Assembly: GCF_012927085.1 (NCBI RefSeq)
Contig: NZ_JABBFX010000002.1
Span: 868,001-932,000 of the forward strand
Direction of reading: 5' to 3'
Length of the DNA stretch: 64,000 bases
Origin: Ramlibacter agri
GTDB lineage: Bacteria; Pseudomonadota; Gammaproteobacteria; Burkholderiales; Burkholderiaceae_C
In this document: piece by piece, positions 53,109 to 62,535 of the stretch
How positions within the stretch are numbered: position 1 is the first letter of the stretch
Layout: the number at the start of each line of letters is the position of its first letter
Notes under the pieces: generated by a model
Told to the model about the DNA's origin: nothing
The model's database searches: none
The model's input: only the letters and a program-made list of their open reading frames with translations
Program-made: the position numbers and the translations under genes

Positions 53109-53116
53109 AGGTCGCC

Positions 53117-53860
53117 ATGTTCCGCCGCCTGATCCCCCTGCTGCTTGCCGCGCCCCTCTTCGCCGCCCACGCCGGCCAGGTGCAGGTGGCCGTGGCCGCC
53201 AACATGACCGCGCCGATGAAGAAGGTCGCCGCCGACTTCGCGCAGGCCACCGGCCACGAGGCGGTCGTGACGATCGGGTCCACCGGCAAGTTCTACGCGC
53301 AGATCCAGTCCGGCGCCCCCTTCGAGGTCCTGCTGGCCGCCGACGACGAGACGCCGGCCAAGCTGGAAAAGGAAGGCCTGGGCGTGGCCGGCACCCGCTT
53401 CACCTACGCCGTCGGCAAGCTGGCGCTGTGGAGCGCCGACCCGAACACGGTCGACCCGCAGGGCGCGGTGCTGAAGCAGCCGCCCAAGGGCAAGCTCGCC
53501 ATCGCCGACCCCAAGCTCGCGCCCTATGGCGCCGCGGCCATCGAGGCGCTGACCAAGCTGGGCCTGCTGGCCACCTGGCAGCCGCAGATCGTGCAGGGCG
53601 AGAACATCGGCCAGGCCTACCAGTTCGCCGCCACCGGAAATGCGACACTCGGCTTCGTGGCACTGGCACAGGTGATGGCGGACGGCAAGGTTTCGAAGGG
53701 CTCGGCGTGGATCGTGCCCGCGCAGCTGTACACGCCGCTGAAGCAGGACGCCATCGTGCTGAAGCCGGGCGCGGCCAACCCCGCCGCCACCGCGCTGGTG
53801 AATTACCTCAAGAGCGACGCCGCGCGTGCCACGCTGCGCGGTTACGGCTACGAATTCTGA
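53117..53860 (+). CDS. modA: Molybdate ABC transporter periplasmic-binding protein
   Basis: The 247-residue receptor has a signal peptide (LLLAAPLFAAHAG, cleavage near 18). The ModA fold follows, with VAVAANMTAPMKKVA, IGSTGKFYAQIQSGAPFEV, and PYGAAAIEAL. It binds molybdate or tungstate for the ModBC importer. Starts at 53099 and 53117 are both possible; I prefer 53117, since 53099 lies inside the operator. It is separated from modB by 3 bp. Confidence 0.94.
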   Translation: MFRRLIPLLLAAPLFAAHAGQVQVAVAANMTAPMKKVAADFAQATGHEAVVTIGSTGKFYAQIQSGAPFEVLLAADDETPAKLEKEGLGVAGTRFTYAVGKLALWSADPNTVDPQGAVLKQPPKGKLAIADPKLAPYGAAAIEALTKLGLLATWQPQIVQGENIGQAYQFAATGNATLGFVALAQVMADGKVSKGSAWIVPAQLYTPLKQDAIVLKPGAANPAATALVNYLKSDAARATLRGYGYEF

Positions 53861-53863
53861 TCC

Positions 53864-54547
53864 ATGGGCTTCACGCGCGAGGACTGGCAGGCGATCGCCC
53901 TCACGCTGAAGCTGGCGGCAACGACCACCGCGCTGCTGCTGGTGCTGGCGGCGCCGCTGGCCTGGTGGCTGGCGCGCACGCAGGCGCGCTGGCGCGGCGC
54001 CGTCGCGGCGGTCGTAGCCCTGCCCCTCGTGCTGCCGCCCACGGTGCTGGGCTTCTACCTGCTGGTCACCTTCGGCCCGCAGGGCTGGGGCGGGCAATTG
54101 ACGCAGTCGCTGGGCCTGGGCCTGCTGCCCTTCACCTTCGCCGGCCTGCTGGTGGGCTCGATGCTCTACTCGCTGCCCTTCGCCGTGCAGCCGCTGCAGC
54201 ATGCCTTCGAATCCGTCGGCCGCCGGCCGCTGGAAGTGGCGGCCACCTTGCGCGCCGGCCCGCTGGACACCTTCTTCCACGTGGTGCTGCCGCTGGCGCG
54301 CGGCGGCATCATCCAGGCCGCCGTCCTGAGCTTCGCGCACACCGTCGGTGAATTCGGCGTCGTGCTGATGATCGGCGGCAACATCCCCGGCCAGACGCGC
54401 GTCGTCTCCACCCAGATCTACGGCCACGTCGAGGCCATGCAGTACCCGCAGGCGCACGCGCTGGCGCTGGGCATGCTGGCCTTCTCCTTCGCCGTGCTGC
54501 TGGCGCTGGCCCTGTTGAATCGCCGCAGCACGCGGGTGTTCGGATGA
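53864..54547 (+). CDS. modB: Molybdate ABC transporter permease
   Basis: The 227-residue inner-membrane permease has five to six helices. Its EAA-like loop [22 protein letters not shown] and the segment [19 protein letters not shown] are typical of ModB. It works with ModA and ModC; the stop overlaps modC by 4 bp (ATGA). Confidence 0.95.
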   Translation: MGFTREDWQAIALTLKLAATTTALLLVLAAPLAWWLARTQARWRGAVAAVVALPLVLPPTVLGFYLLVTFGPQGWGGQLTQSLGLGLLPFTFAGLLVGSMLYSLPFAVQPLQHAFESVGRRPLEVAATLRAGPLDTFFHVVLPLARGGIIQAAVLSFAHTVGEFGVVLMIGGNIPGQTRVVSTQIYGHVEAMQYPQAHALALGMLAFSFAVLLALALLNRRSTRVFG

Positions 54548-55614
54548 GCGCACTCGAAGTACGGCTGCGCCTGGCGCGCGGCGATTTCATGCTGGACGCC
54601 GACCTGGCGCTCCCCGCCACCGGAATCACCGCCATCTTCGGCCCTTCGGGCTCGGGCAAGACCACGCTGCTGCGCTGCGTCGCCGGCCTGGAGCAGGCGG
54701 CGGAAGCGCGCATCGTCGTCGACGGGGAGGCCTGGGAAGACAGCGCGCAAGGCCTGCGCCTGCCAACGCATCGCCGGCCCCTGGGCTACGTGTTCCAGGA
54801 GGCGAGTTTGTTCGACCACCTGGACGTGGCCGGCAACCTGGCTTTCGGCCGCAAGCGCGCGCACGCGAGCGAGCCGCTGGAGCCCTTGCTGCGGCTGCTG
54901 GGAATCGAGGGCCTGCTGCACCGCCGCCCGCACGAACTCTCGGGCGGCGAGCGCCAGCGGGTCGCTATTGCCCGCGCGCTGGCGACGCAGCCGCGCCTGC
55001 TGCTGCTGGACGAACCGCTCGCCTCGCTGGACCTGGCGCGCCGGCGCGAGATCCTGCCCTGGCTGGAGCGGCTGCGCGACGAACTGCGGATCCCGATGCT
55101 GTACGTCACGCATTCCGGCGACGAAGTCGCGCGCCTGGCCGACCACCTCGTGCTGCTCGAAGCCGGCCAGGTGCGCGCCTCCGGTCCACTGGCGCAAACG
55201 CTCGCGCGCGTCGACCTGCCGGCGGTGCCCGGCGAGGAACCCGGCGCCGTGCTGGAGGCGACCGTGGTGGAACGCGACACGCACTGGAGCTTGATGCAGG
55301 TGCGCTTCGACGCAGGCCTGCTCTGGCTGCCGGACAACGGCCTGCCGCTGGGCCACGCGGTGCGCGTACGGGTGCTGGCGCGCGACATCAGCATCGCGCT
55401 GGCTCCGCCCGAGCAGAGCAGCATCCAGAACGTGCTGCCCTGCACGGTGCGCGCGGTCGCCGCTGCCGGCCATCCTTCCCAGGCGCTGGTGCAATTGGCC
55501 TGCGGCGAGTCGCTGCTGCTCGCGCGCATCACCGCGCGCGCGGCCGACATCCTGCAACTCGCACCCGGCAGGGCGGTGTGGGCGCAGGTGAAGTCGGCGG
55601 CGCTGGTAACCTGA
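54544..55614 (+). CDS. modC: Molybdate ABC transporter ATP-binding protein
   Basis: The 356-residue ATPase has Walker [14 protein letters not shown] near 32-44, signature [15 protein letters not shown], Walker [13 protein letters not shown], and H-loop VTHSGDEV. The C-terminal part (about 285-356) is the ModC TOBE domain that senses intracellular molybdate. It powers molybdate import for the cox-like hydroxylase and formate dehydrogenase encoded nearby. Confidence 0.95.
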   Translation: MSALEVRLRLARGDFMLDADLALPATGITAIFGPSGSGKTTLLRCVAGLEQAAEARIVVDGEAWEDSAQGLRLPTHRRPLGYVFQEASLFDHLDVAGNLAFGRKRAHASEPLEPLLRLLGIEGLLHRRPHELSGGERQRVAIARALATQPRLLLLDEPLASLDLARRREILPWLERLRDELRIPMLYVTHSGDEVARLADHLVLLEAGQVRASGPLAQTLARVDLPAVPGEEPGAVLEATVVERDTHWSLMQVRFDAGLLWLPDNGLPLGHAVRVRVLARDISIALAPPEQSSIQNVLPCTVRAVAAAGHPSQALVQLACGESLLLARITARAADILQLAPGRAVWAQVKSAALVT

Positions 55615-55619
55615 GGGGG

Positions 55620-56486
55620 ATGTCCCCTCCCATCGCCGGCCTCTACATCAACCTGGATCGCTGCCCCGAGCGCGCCGCCTTCATGGAGGCCCAGCTCGCA
55701 CGCCTGGGGCTGGCAGGCGTGCTGCGGCATGCCGCCATCGACGCCGCGAACTTGCCGCCGGCGCCGGCCGGCTGCCCGCTGCTGCCCGGCGAGCGCGCCT
55801 GCTTCCTGTCGCACCTGCAGGCGCTGGAAAGCGCGCCCGCGGACCGCTTCACGCTGGTGCTGGAAGACGACATGGAATTGAGCGACCAGCTGCCCGAGCT
55901 GGTGGCCAAGGCCATCGCCGGGCCGCTGGACGGCGTCGACATCGCCTTCCTCGAATGCCAGCCGCACTACTCGCACGCGCACCTGTCGGCGCTGTGGGAC
56001 GTGGCCTGCCGCCTTTTTCCACCCGGCAGCGCGCGGCGGGCCCAGGGCGTGGAGCTGGTGCCGGCGCAGCAGTTCTACAAATGGGGCACGGCGGCCTACG
56101 TGGTCTCGCCGGCCGGCCGCGGCAAGCTGCTCGCACTGATGCATGAATGGCTGCAGGCCGGCCCGCAGCTGCCGCTGGATCGCTGTGTCGAACAGGCGGT
56201 CGCCGCGCGCCAGCTGCAAGCCGTGATCACTGTGCCCTTCCTCGCCACGACCGCGCTGCAATGGCACGGCCGCAGCACCATCGCCAACGGCTGGCGCACG
56301 CCGCCGGATTTCCTGATGGTGATGCGGCGCCTGCTCTACGCCGGCAGCCTGCACGAGGTGCAACCGATGGCCCAGGCGCTGGCCGATGCGCAGGTCGATC
56401 CGGCGCTGCAGATGTTCGGGCTGGTGCTGCGCGAAGTGGCGGGCGTGAACCGGCAGGCGCAGGCCCAGGGCGGCAAATCCGCTTGA
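55620..56486 (+). CDS. Glycosyltransferase family 25 protein (LPS type)
   Basis: The 288-residue protein has the family 25 features YINLDRCPERAAFMEAQLARL at the N-terminus, CFLSHLQALE near 62-71, and the LVLEDDMEL acidic motif near 81-89. Such enzymes add sugars to LPS or other envelope glycans, though the donor is unknown. It starts 5 bp after modC, without a clear promoter, so it may be read from the mod operon; I see no metabolic reason for that. No signal or membrane helix is visible. Confidence 0.82.
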   Translation: MSPPIAGLYINLDRCPERAAFMEAQLARLGLAGVLRHAAIDAANLPPAPAGCPLLPGERACFLSHLQALESAPADRFTLVLEDDMELSDQLPELVAKAIAGPLDGVDIAFLECQPHYSHAHLSALWDVACRLFPPGSARRAQGVELVPAQQFYKWGTAAYVVSPAGRGKLLALMHEWLQAGPQLPLDRCVEQAVAARQLQAVITVPFLATTALQWHGRSTIANGWRTPPDFLMVMRRLLYAGSLHEVQPMAQALADAQVDPALQMFGLVLREVAGVNRQAQAQGGKSA

Positions 56487-56509
56487 AAGCCGGCCGGCCA
56501 AGGCGAACA

Positions 56510-57007
56510 ATGCGGCGCATGCTGGCCCCCATCCCCATGACGCCCATCGGCGTGATCCGCAGCCGCTTCGTCGATCCCGCCGGCATGCCGCTGCAGCCGG
56601 TCGCGGCGGCGGAGGAAATTGCGCAGGCCGAGATCTTCGAGCCCTATGCCGCGGCCCTGCAGGACCTCGAAGGCTTCGAATACCTGATCCTGCTGGCCCA
56701 CATGCATCGCGCCACCGAGAAGCTGCAGGTGGTGCCCTTCCTGGACCAGGTGCCGCATGGCGTGTTCGCCACCCGCGCACCGGCGCGGCCCAATCGCATC
56801 GGCCTGTCGGTCATGCGGGTGATCGCGCTGGAAGGCCGCGTGCTGCGCTTCGCCGGCAACGACTTCGCCGACGGCACGCCCTTGCTGGACATCAAGCCCT
56901 ACGTGCCCGCCTTCGACGTGCGGGCCACGGACCGCATCGGCTGGTATGCGGGCCGCCTCGGCGCGCTGCCGCACACCGTCGCCGACGACCGCATGGGCCA
57001 GCCCTAG
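56510..57007 (+). CDS. TrmO/TsaA-type tRNA methyltransferase
   Basis: The 165-residue protein has the UPF0066/TsaA fold: PIGVIRSRFVDPAGMPLQ at the N-terminus, LEGFEYLILLAHMHR near 57-71, APARPNRIGLSVMRV, and LDIKPYVPAFD near 128-138. The E. coli homologue TrmO methylates the t6A37 of tRNA-Thr. Such genes are also found near molybdenum genes. The ATG at 56510 follows an AGGCGA site. The last 4 bp overlap tail-to-tail with the mop gene on the other strand. Confidence 0.85.
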   Translation: MRRMLAPIPMTPIGVIRSRFVDPAGMPLQPVAAAEEIAQAEIFEPYAAALQDLEGFEYLILLAHMHRATEKLQVVPFLDQVPHGVFATRAPARPNRIGLSVMRVIALEGRVLRFAGNDFADGTPLLDIKPYVPAFDVRATDRIGWYAGRLGALPHTVADDRMGQP

Positions 57008-57213
57008 TCGACGGCGACCATCACGCTGGAAGCCTTGATCACGCCATAGGCGCGGCTGCCGGGCTTGAGGCCCAGCGACTTCGCGGACTCCGTGGTGATG
57101 GTGGAGACGATCTCGATGCCGGGCGCGATCTCCAGGGTGACTTGCGTGGTGACGGGGCCATTCACGAGGGACTTGACCGTGCCGGGAAGCACGTTGCGGG
57201 CGCTGATCTTCAT
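57004..57213 (-). CDS. mop: Molybdate-binding Mop (molbindin) protein
   Basis: The 69-residue single TOBE/Mop domain starts MKISARNVLPGTVKSL and has NGPVTTQVTLEIAPG and the late SVMVAVD. Mop proteins form hexamers that store molybdate in the cytoplasm. It is the last gene of the minus-strand unit that starts with formate dehydrogenase, 60 bp after the DsrE-like gene. It overlaps the TrmO-like gene end by 4 bp. I chose the ATG at 57213 over the upstream 57237 because MKISARN is the family start. Confidence 0.88.
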   Translation of the reverse strand: MKISARNVLPGTVKSLVNGPVTTQVTLEIAPGIEIVSTITTESAKSLGLKPGSRAYGVIKASSVMVAVD

Positions 57214-57273
57214 GGCGAACCTCCAGGAGGCAGGCATTTTCGCGCTGCGCCGCCCCGCTGAGCCTTGCGTTCG

Positions 57274-57660
57274 TCAGAACACCAGCGCCCGCCAGCGCGG
57301 GTCCTGCGTCCGTTCGACGAAGGCCACGGTGCCGCCCAGGCCGGCGCATTGCGAAGCGAGCGCGTCGCGCCCCAGCCCCCGCGCGGCCAGCGCCTGGCTG
57401 CAGGCGAGGATGCGCACGCCGGCGTCCGCGCAGGCTTGCAGGTAGTCGCGCACCGGCAGTTGCTCGGACCCGAAGCCGAGCTTCGTGCCCTGCTGCGCGG
57501 CCAGCAGCCAGTGCACCGAGCGGGCGGTGAACAGCATCTCCACTTCCAGGTCCAGCGCCGCCGCGGCCTGGGCGACGACGAAGGGGGTGGCGGCGCGCTC
57601 CGCGTCGCCGGGTCCACAGGACCAGACCATCAGGGCCAGGCCACCGCGCGCCGGCGTCAC
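57274..57660 (-). CDS. DsrE-like sulfur-carrier family protein
   Basis: The 128-residue DsrE/DsrF-like alpha/beta protein (MVWSCGPGD near 11-19, VVAQAAAALDLEVEMLFTARSV) carries the family's candidate persulfide Cys at 87 in ILACSQAL. Further cysteines lie at 15, 77 and 105. It begins with GTG at 57660, overlapping the stop of the lipoyl protein (GTGA), so both are coupled in translation. DsrE proteins transfer sulfane sulfur with TusA or lipoate-binding proteins in sulfur oxidation; here no dsr, tusA or hdr gene is present. Function is not known. Confidence 0.78.
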   Translation of the reverse strand: MTPARGGLALMVWSCGPGDAERAATPFVVAQAAAALDLEVEMLFTARSVHWLLAAQQGTKLGFGSEQLPVRDYLQACADAGVRILACSQALAARGLGRDALASQCAGLGGTVAFVERTQDPRWRALVF

Positions 57661-58082
57661 AGGTCCTCCATCTGCACGCGCGCGCGCACCGCCGCTTCGA
57701 GGCCGCCACCGTGGGCCAGCTGCGGGCGATCCGCGTCCCAGCGCGAAACCGCGATGCGCACCAGCCAGCCGCGGCCAAACGGGTCGAGATGCACCACCTC
57801 GGGCGTCTCGGCCAGCAGCGGATTCACCGCGCTCACCTCGCCCGTCAGCGGCGACTTGATCGCGACCACGCACTTGCTCAGTTCGGCCACGGCCAGCGTT
57901 TCGCCCTGCGTCACCCGCGTGCCCACGGGCTTGGGCCGGCACATGTAGAAGTCGCCGGACAGGTGCACGCCGAAGGCGCTGACGCCCACCTCCATGCAGC
58001 CATCGCCCCAGGGCCGGCACCACATGTCGTGCGAGAGGAAGTGGAAGCAGTCTTCCGGCCAGGCGAAGCCGAGGACGTCCAT
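57657..58082 (-). CDS. GcvH-like lipoyl-binding protein, orphan
   Basis: The 141-residue protein has the GcvH/biotinyl-lipoyl hammerhead fold. The lipoylation site is Lys70 in AELSKCVVAIKSPLTGEV, where a Cys replaces the usual small residue after the Lys. Also seen are GVHLSGDFYMCRP and KPVGTRVTQGETLAV. No gcvT, gcvP or lipoate ligase is near, so it is not an ordinary glycine-cleavage gene. It lies 17 bp after tRNA-Sec and overlaps the DsrE-like gene. The pair recalls the lipoate carrier plus DsrE arrangement of sulfur oxidation. The ATG at 58082 has only a weak ribosome site. Confidence 0.8.
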   Translation of the reverse strand: MDVLGFAWPEDCFHFLSHDMWCRPWGDGCMEVGVSAFGVHLSGDFYMCRPKPVGTRVTQGETLAVAELSKCVVAIKSPLTGEVSAVNPLLAETPEVVHLDPFGRGWLVRIAVSRWDADRPQLAHGGGLEAAVRARVQMEDL

Positions 58083-58099
58083 GGCTTCAGGGCGGAAGT

Positions 58100-58195
58100 T
58101 GGCGGAAGAAAGTGGGAGTCGAACCCACCCGGCGGCGCATGGCGCCACCCACTGGGTTTGAAGCCCAGCCGCCCCACCAGGAGCGATTTCCTTCC
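58100..58195 (-). tRNA. selC: tRNA-Sec (anticodon TCA), selenocysteine
   Basis: The 96-nt tRNA is on the minus strand (5' end 58195). It has the long GGAAG...CTTCC acceptor, an anticodon loop CTTCAAA with TCA at 58159-58161, the long extra arm typical of tRNA-Sec, a GGTTCGACTCC T-loop and encoded CCA (58100-58102). It lies 4 nt after the selB stop and 17 nt before the lipoyl gene, so it is part of the sel operon. It decodes UGA with SelB. Confidence 0.96.
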
Positions 58196-58199
58196 CTGT

Positions 58200-60107
58200 T
58201 CATGGCGCCTCCCACAGCCGCGTGTCCGGACGCAGGAGATGCCGGTCGCCGACCCGCCGCAGCAGGCCGACGCGGTCGAAGAATTCCAGCACCTGGATCG
58301 CGCGCTTGCGCCCGAGGCCGGTCGCGTCGCGGAAGCTCGCCGCGGTCACCACGCCTTCACGCGCGTCGAGTGCGCGCGCGAGACCCGCGAGCTCCTGCAC
58401 GGCGCGCGGTGCATAGTACAAGTCCTTCACGACCTGGTACAGCTCGCCGGTCTGCGCCAGCCGCGCCAGCACCTGCCGCACCTGCGCTTCCGGCAGCCGC
58501 GTGTCGCCGGCGATGTCGCGCACCCAGGGCGGGTCGTAGCGGCCCTGCGCCAGCAGCGGCAGCGCCCGCTCGGCGACGACGCGGTCGGCGGCCCGCAAGG
58601 CTTCGCCGTGTTGCGGCAAGTGCAGGAAGCCGTTGCGCAGGCTCACGCGCCCGGCGCGCACCAGGTGCGCGACCAGGCCGTCCCACAAGGGTTCGGGCAT
58701 GCGCGGCGCAGCCAGCCGGCGCGCACGCTGCAACCCGGGGCCGATCTCCTGCGGCGCCCCGGCGTGGAAGCTCCGCAGCGCGCCCAGCACGGCGGCTTCG
58801 GCCGCATCCAGTTGCGCGCGGCCGATCATCCAGCCGTCCTGAGCCGCCAGCGTGGCGCCGGGCACGGTCGCCGGATCGAAAGGCCAGCCCGCGTAGCCCG
58901 CGGCCCGCAGCCAGTCGCTGCCGTGCACGCCGTGCGGCGCATGGGCCAGCGTGGCGGCGAAGCGTTCGGCCGCATCGCCTGCGCGCTGCGACTGCAGAAA
59001 GGCGAGGCGCTCCGGCGCCTGCCGGTAACGCGCCGGCGCCGCGGTGGCCAGCACGCGGCCGCCCGCAAAGGTGCACTGCGCCGAAGCATCGCGCAGCACG
59101 AAGCGATCGCCCTGCCACGCGTGCACGCTGCCGCGCAGCACCAGTTGCGCCAGGCCTTCTTCCCCCACGGCGATGGCCGCCGCGCCGAGCACCGCCACCG
59201 TCGCCATGCGATCCTGCGTGCCCAGGTGCAGGTGCACCAGCGTTCCCGAACGCAGCGCGCGCGCTTCGGCCGGCGCTACGCGCAGCAGCACGTCCAGGCG
59301 CTCCGATTGCTGCGCGATCGCGGGCTCGCACAGCACCTGCCCGCGCTGCGCGTCTTCGCGGGCGAGGCCGGCCAAGCCGACGGCGCAGCGCTGCCCGGCC
59401 TGCGCCTCCTGCAATTCCACGCCATGGCTTTGCAGGCTGCGCACGCGCAGCGGCTGCTGCGGCGCGTGGGCCAGGCAGAGCGCGTCGCCAACGCGCACGC
59501 TGCCTGCGGCGATGCTGCCCGCCACGACGGTGCCGGTGCCCGGGAGCGTGAACACGCGATCCAGCGGCATGCGGAAACCCTGGCCCGGCAGCGGCGGTGG
59601 CACGGGCAGATCGGCTTCGCGCAGCAGCAGTTCGCGCAGTGCATCGAGCCCGTCACCGTGGATGGAAGACACGCACAGCACCGGCCAGTCCGCCCGGCCC
59701 GCATCGGCCAGCAAGGTCCGCGCCTGCGAGGTGCGCTGGCCCAGCAAGCCCTCCGCCACGCGGTCGATCTTGGTGATGACGACCGCGCCGCGCCGCACGT
59801 CCAGCAGCGCCAGGATCGCCAGGTGCTCCAGCGTCTGGGGCATCACGCCGTCGTCGGCCGCCACCAGCAGCAGCGCGAAGTCGATGCCGCTCGCGCCGGC
59901 CACCATCGTGTGCACCAGCCGCTCGTGGCCCGGCACGTCGACGAAGCCGATCGCGCGGCCGTCCGCGAGCGGGAGCGAGGCGTAACCCAGTTCGATGGTG
60001 ATGCCGCGGCGCTTCTCCTCCGGCAGGCGGTCGGTGTCCACGCCCGTGAGCGCGCGCACCAGGGCCGTCTTGCCGTGGTCGATGTGGCCGGCGGTGCCGA
60101 CGATCAC
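58200..60107 (-). CDS. selB: Selenocysteine-specific elongation factor SelB
   Basis: The 635-residue translation factor carries Sec-tRNA to UGA codons that have a SECIS hairpin. The G domain has [19 protein letters not shown] (G1, near 4-22), DVPGHERLV (G3) and ITKIDRV (G4). Two beta-barrel domains follow, and the C-terminal winged-helix domains bind SECIS. It begins with GTG at 60107, overlapping the selA stop (GTGA). The length matches bacterial SelB. Confidence 0.95.
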   Translation of the reverse strand: MIVGTAGHIDHGKTALVRALTGVDTDRLPEEKRRGITIELGYASLPLADGRAIGFVDVPGHERLVHTMVAGASGIDFALLLVAADDGVMPQTLEHLAILALLDVRRGAVVITKIDRVAEGLLGQRTSQARTLLADAGRADWPVLCVSSIHGDGLDALRELLLREADLPVPPPLPGQGFRMPLDRVFTLPGTGTVVAGSIAAGSVRVGDALCLAHAPQQPLRVRSLQSHGVELQEAQAGQRCAVGLAGLAREDAQRGQVLCEPAIAQQSERLDVLLRVAPAEARALRSGTLVHLHLGTQDRMATVAVLGAAAIAVGEEGLAQLVLRGSVHAWQGDRFVLRDASAQCTFAGGRVLATAAPARYRQAPERLAFLQSQRAGDAAERFAATLAHAPHGVHGSDWLRAAGYAGWPFDPATVPGATLAAQDGWMIGRAQLDAAEAAVLGALRSFHAGAPQEIGPGLQRARRLAAPRMPEPLWDGLVAHLVRAGRVSLRNGFLHLPQHGEALRAADRVVAERALPLLAQGRYDPPWVRDIAGDTRLPEAQVRQVLARLAQTGELYQVVKDLYYAPRAVQELAGLARALDAREGVVTAASFRDATGLGRKRAIQVLEFFDRVGLLRRVGDRHLLRPDTRLWEAP

Positions 60108-61552
60108 GCCAGCGACTCCTTCAACATGCGCAGTTGCGCCAGCAGTTCCGCGGGCTCGTCGACGCAACGGCAATCGAGCAGCAGTTCGTCGCCGGTGATG
60201 CGCCCGATCACCGGCAGCGGTAAGGCCCGCAGGGCTTCGGCCAGCGCCTCCAGTGCCGTGCCGGTGCCGCGCTTGCCGTCCAGTGCCGGCGCGATCGCCA
60301 GTCCCGCGGACGGCAGCCGCTCCACCGGCAGCGAGCCCGAGCCGATCTGGCTTTGCATCGCGGCGAGCCGCACGCCATAGCGCGGCGCCACGCTCGCCTG
60401 CAGCGGCTTCAGCAGCACGCGCGCGACCGCCTCCACCTCGGCCTGCGGCCGCGCCAGCCAGCGCAGCGTGGGCAGCTCGCGCGCCAGCAGCTCGGGCTGC
60501 CGGTACAGCATCAAGGTGGCTTCCAGCGCGGCCAGCGGCAGCTTGGACAGGCGCAGCGCGCGCTTCATGGGGAAGCTGCGGATGCGCGCGACGAGGTCGC
60601 GGCGGCCCACGATCAGGCCGGCTTGGGGGCCGCCCAGCAGCTTGTCGCCCGAGAAGGTGACGACGCCGCAGCCGGCCGCCAGCATCTCCTGCGCCGTCGG
60701 CTCCTTGGGCAGGCCCCACAGGCTCATGTCGACGAGCGATCCGCTGCCCAGGTCCGTCACCAGCGGCAGCTCGTGCTCCTGCGCGAGCTGCGCCAGCTGC
60801 GCCTCCGCCACCGAGGACGTGAAGCCCTGCACCGCGTAGTTGCTGGTGTGCACCTTCAGCAGCAAGCCGGTGTGGGCGTTGATCGCGCGGGCATAGTCGG
60901 CCAGGTGCGTGCGGTTGGTCGTGCCGACCTCCACCATCCTCGCGCCGGCGCTGGCCATCACGTCCGGCATGCGGAAGGCGCCCCCGATCTCCACCAGTTC
61001 GCCGCGCGAGACGATCGCCTCGCGGCCACCCGCGAGCGCGGCCAGCGTCAGCAGCACCGCCGCGGCATTGTTGTTGACGACCGTCGCCGCCTCGGCGCCG
61101 GTGATCTCGCACAGCAGCTCCTCGACGATCGTGTCGCGCTCGCCCCGGTCGCCGCTGGCCAGGTCGTATTCGAGGTTGACGGGCCCTTCCATCATCCGCG
61201 CGACATGCGCCAGCGCGGCCGGCGGCAGCACCGCGCGGCCCAGGTTGGTGTGGATCACCGTGCCGGTGAGGTTGAGGACCCTTTGCAGCCTCGGCGCCAG
61301 CCTTTGCCGCACCCGCGCCGCCAGCGCCGCGCCCAGCGTGGGCGCCAGCAGCTGCTCGCGATCGAGCGCGCCGGCCACGGCCAGCTGCCGCAGTTCGTCG
61401 AGCAGCGCGCGGGCCTCGCGCGCCACGAAGGTGTGGCCTTGCGTGCCCAGCAGGTCCTGCAGCGCGGGCAGCCGCAGCAGCTTGTCGACCGAAGGCAGAT
61501 CCTGGGGCCTCGCCTTCGAGCCGTGGACCACGGACTCTTCGGGCGCGGCCAT
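60104..61552 (-). CDS. selA: L-seryl-tRNA(Sec) selenium transferase SelA
   Basis: The 482-residue PLP enzyme converts seryl-tRNA-Sec to selenocysteyl-tRNA with selenophosphate. The PLP Lys is about K304 in [13 protein letters not shown], and the [14 protein letters not shown] motif near 94-107 is diagnostic. I use the ATG at 61552, though a GTG directly before it (61555) is possible. It overlaps fdhE by 1-4 bp and selB by 4 bp. selD is not in the window. Confidence 0.95.
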   Translation of the reverse strand: MAAPEESVVHGSKARPQDLPSVDKLLRLPALQDLLGTQGHTFVAREARALLDELRQLAVAGALDREQLLAPTLGAALAARVRQRLAPRLQRVLNLTGTVIHTNLGRAVLPPAALAHVARMMEGPVNLEYDLASGDRGERDTIVEELLCEITGAEAATVVNNNAAAVLLTLAALAGGREAIVSRGELVEIGGAFRMPDVMASAGARMVEVGTTNRTHLADYARAINAHTGLLLKVHTSNYAVQGFTSSVAEAQLAQLAQEHELPLVTDLGSGSLVDMSLWGLPKEPTAQEMLAAGCGVVTFSGDKLLGGPQAGLIVGRRDLVARIRSFPMKRALRLSKLPLAALEATLMLYRQPELLARELPTLRWLARPQAEVEAVARVLLKPLQASVAPRYGVRLAAMQSQIGSGSLPVERLPSAGLAIAPALDGKRGTGTALEALAEALRALPLPVIGRITGDELLLDCRCVDEPAELLAQLRMLKESLA

Positions 61553-62535
61553 CACCCGCCTCCGCCGTCAGGGTCGCCGAACAGCAGCATCAGGTTGACG
61601 CCGTGGTTCTCGAAGCCGGCCTGCTCCACCAGCAGGTCCAGCGTGACCGACGCCAGGTCGTCCGCGACGGCCTCCACCAGGGGGTCGCGGTCACGCCGCA
61701 CGATCTTCAGGTAGCTGCCGCATTCGTCGCAGGTCTCGGCCTCCACCGCGGGCTGCCGGGCCGTCTCGCCGCCATCCATGGGCGCCAGCAAGCGGTACTC
61801 GATGCCCTTGGTGCTGAGGCAACGGCTGCACTTCACGCGCACCATGTGCCACTGGGTCGAACACAGCGAGCATTGCAGGTAGCGCAGGCCGCCCGCGCCG
61901 GGGTCGATGCGGATGACGCTCGCCACCGGCCGGCTGCCGCAGCACGGGCAACGGGTCGGGTCGTCGACGCGGCCGAAAGGCGGCAGGCGATCCGTGCCGT
62001 GCGCCTCCTGGGTGGCCAGCACCAGGTGCGTCCAGTAGACCTGCAAGGCCGCCGCGATGAAGGGCGCGGCCGCCAGGTCCAGCCCCAGGGTCACCCCATC
62101 CAGCAGGCGGTCCGCCTGGCGTTCCAGCATCTCGTCGGGCGCGCCGCGCAAGGCCTCGACGGCGGTCCGGGTGGGCCCGGACGGCAGCCGCTGCAGCAGC
62201 GCATCGAGAATCGGATGCAGGCCGTCGCGCCACTGCGGCGCGCGCGGCCACAAGGGCGCCGGCAGCGGCGGCTGGCCCGCATAGGCGGCCGCCATCAGTG
62301 CCTGCGGATCCGGCACGCGCACGGCGGGAAAGTCCTGCAGCACGGCGTGCTGCGCCTGCGCGATGTCCGCGACCAGCAGCAGGTAGTCGCGCATCGCGTG
62401 GCCGGCGGCGCGCTGGCGCAGGCGGATCGCGCGGTCGGCGAACACCTCGCCGCGCACGGGCATGTACAGCAGGGACGCCTGCTGGCCCGCGCGGGCCGCG
62501 ATCTCCTCCGGGCTGAGCAGGGGGCTGGGGTTCAT
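61552..62535 (-). CDS. fdhE: Formate dehydrogenase accessory protein FdhE
   Basis: The 327-residue maturation factor has a helical N-terminus and a rubredoxin-like C-terminus with four CxxC knuckles: CPCCGSRP, CSLCSTQWH, CSRCLSTKG and CDECGSYLK. It binds iron and acts in assembly of formate dehydrogenase-N/O. The ATG at 62535 overlaps the gamma-subunit stop (ATGA). Its position between the enzyme and sel genes fits a Sec-dependent enzyme. Confidence 0.93.
   Translation of the reverse strand: MNPSPLLSPEEIAARAGQQASLLYMPVRGEVFADRAIRLRQRAAGHAMRDYLLLVADIAQAQHAVLQDFPAVRVPDPQALMAAAYAGQPPLPAPLWPRAPQWRDGLHPILDALLQRLPSGPTRTAVEALRGAPDEMLERQADRLLDGVTLGLDLAAAPFIAAALQVYWTHLVLATQEAHGTDRLPPFGRVDDPTRCPCCGSRPVASVIRIDPGAGGLRYLQCSLCSTQWHMVRVKCSRCLSTKGIEYRLLAPMDGGETARQPAVEAETCDECGSYLKIVRRDRDPLVEAVADDLASVTLDLLVEQAGFENHGVNLMLLFGDPDGGGG

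Noticed and set aside
57657..58082. Glycine-cleavage H protein
   Set aside because: The lipoyl site is present, but there is no gcvT or gcvP nearby, and the context is selenium/formate dehydrogenase. I call it GcvH-like only.
58091..58108. Attachment site of an integrated element at tRNA-Sec
   Set aside because: The direct repeat is only 8 bp, the copies are 2 bp apart, and there is no integrase. Conserved operon genes flank both sides.
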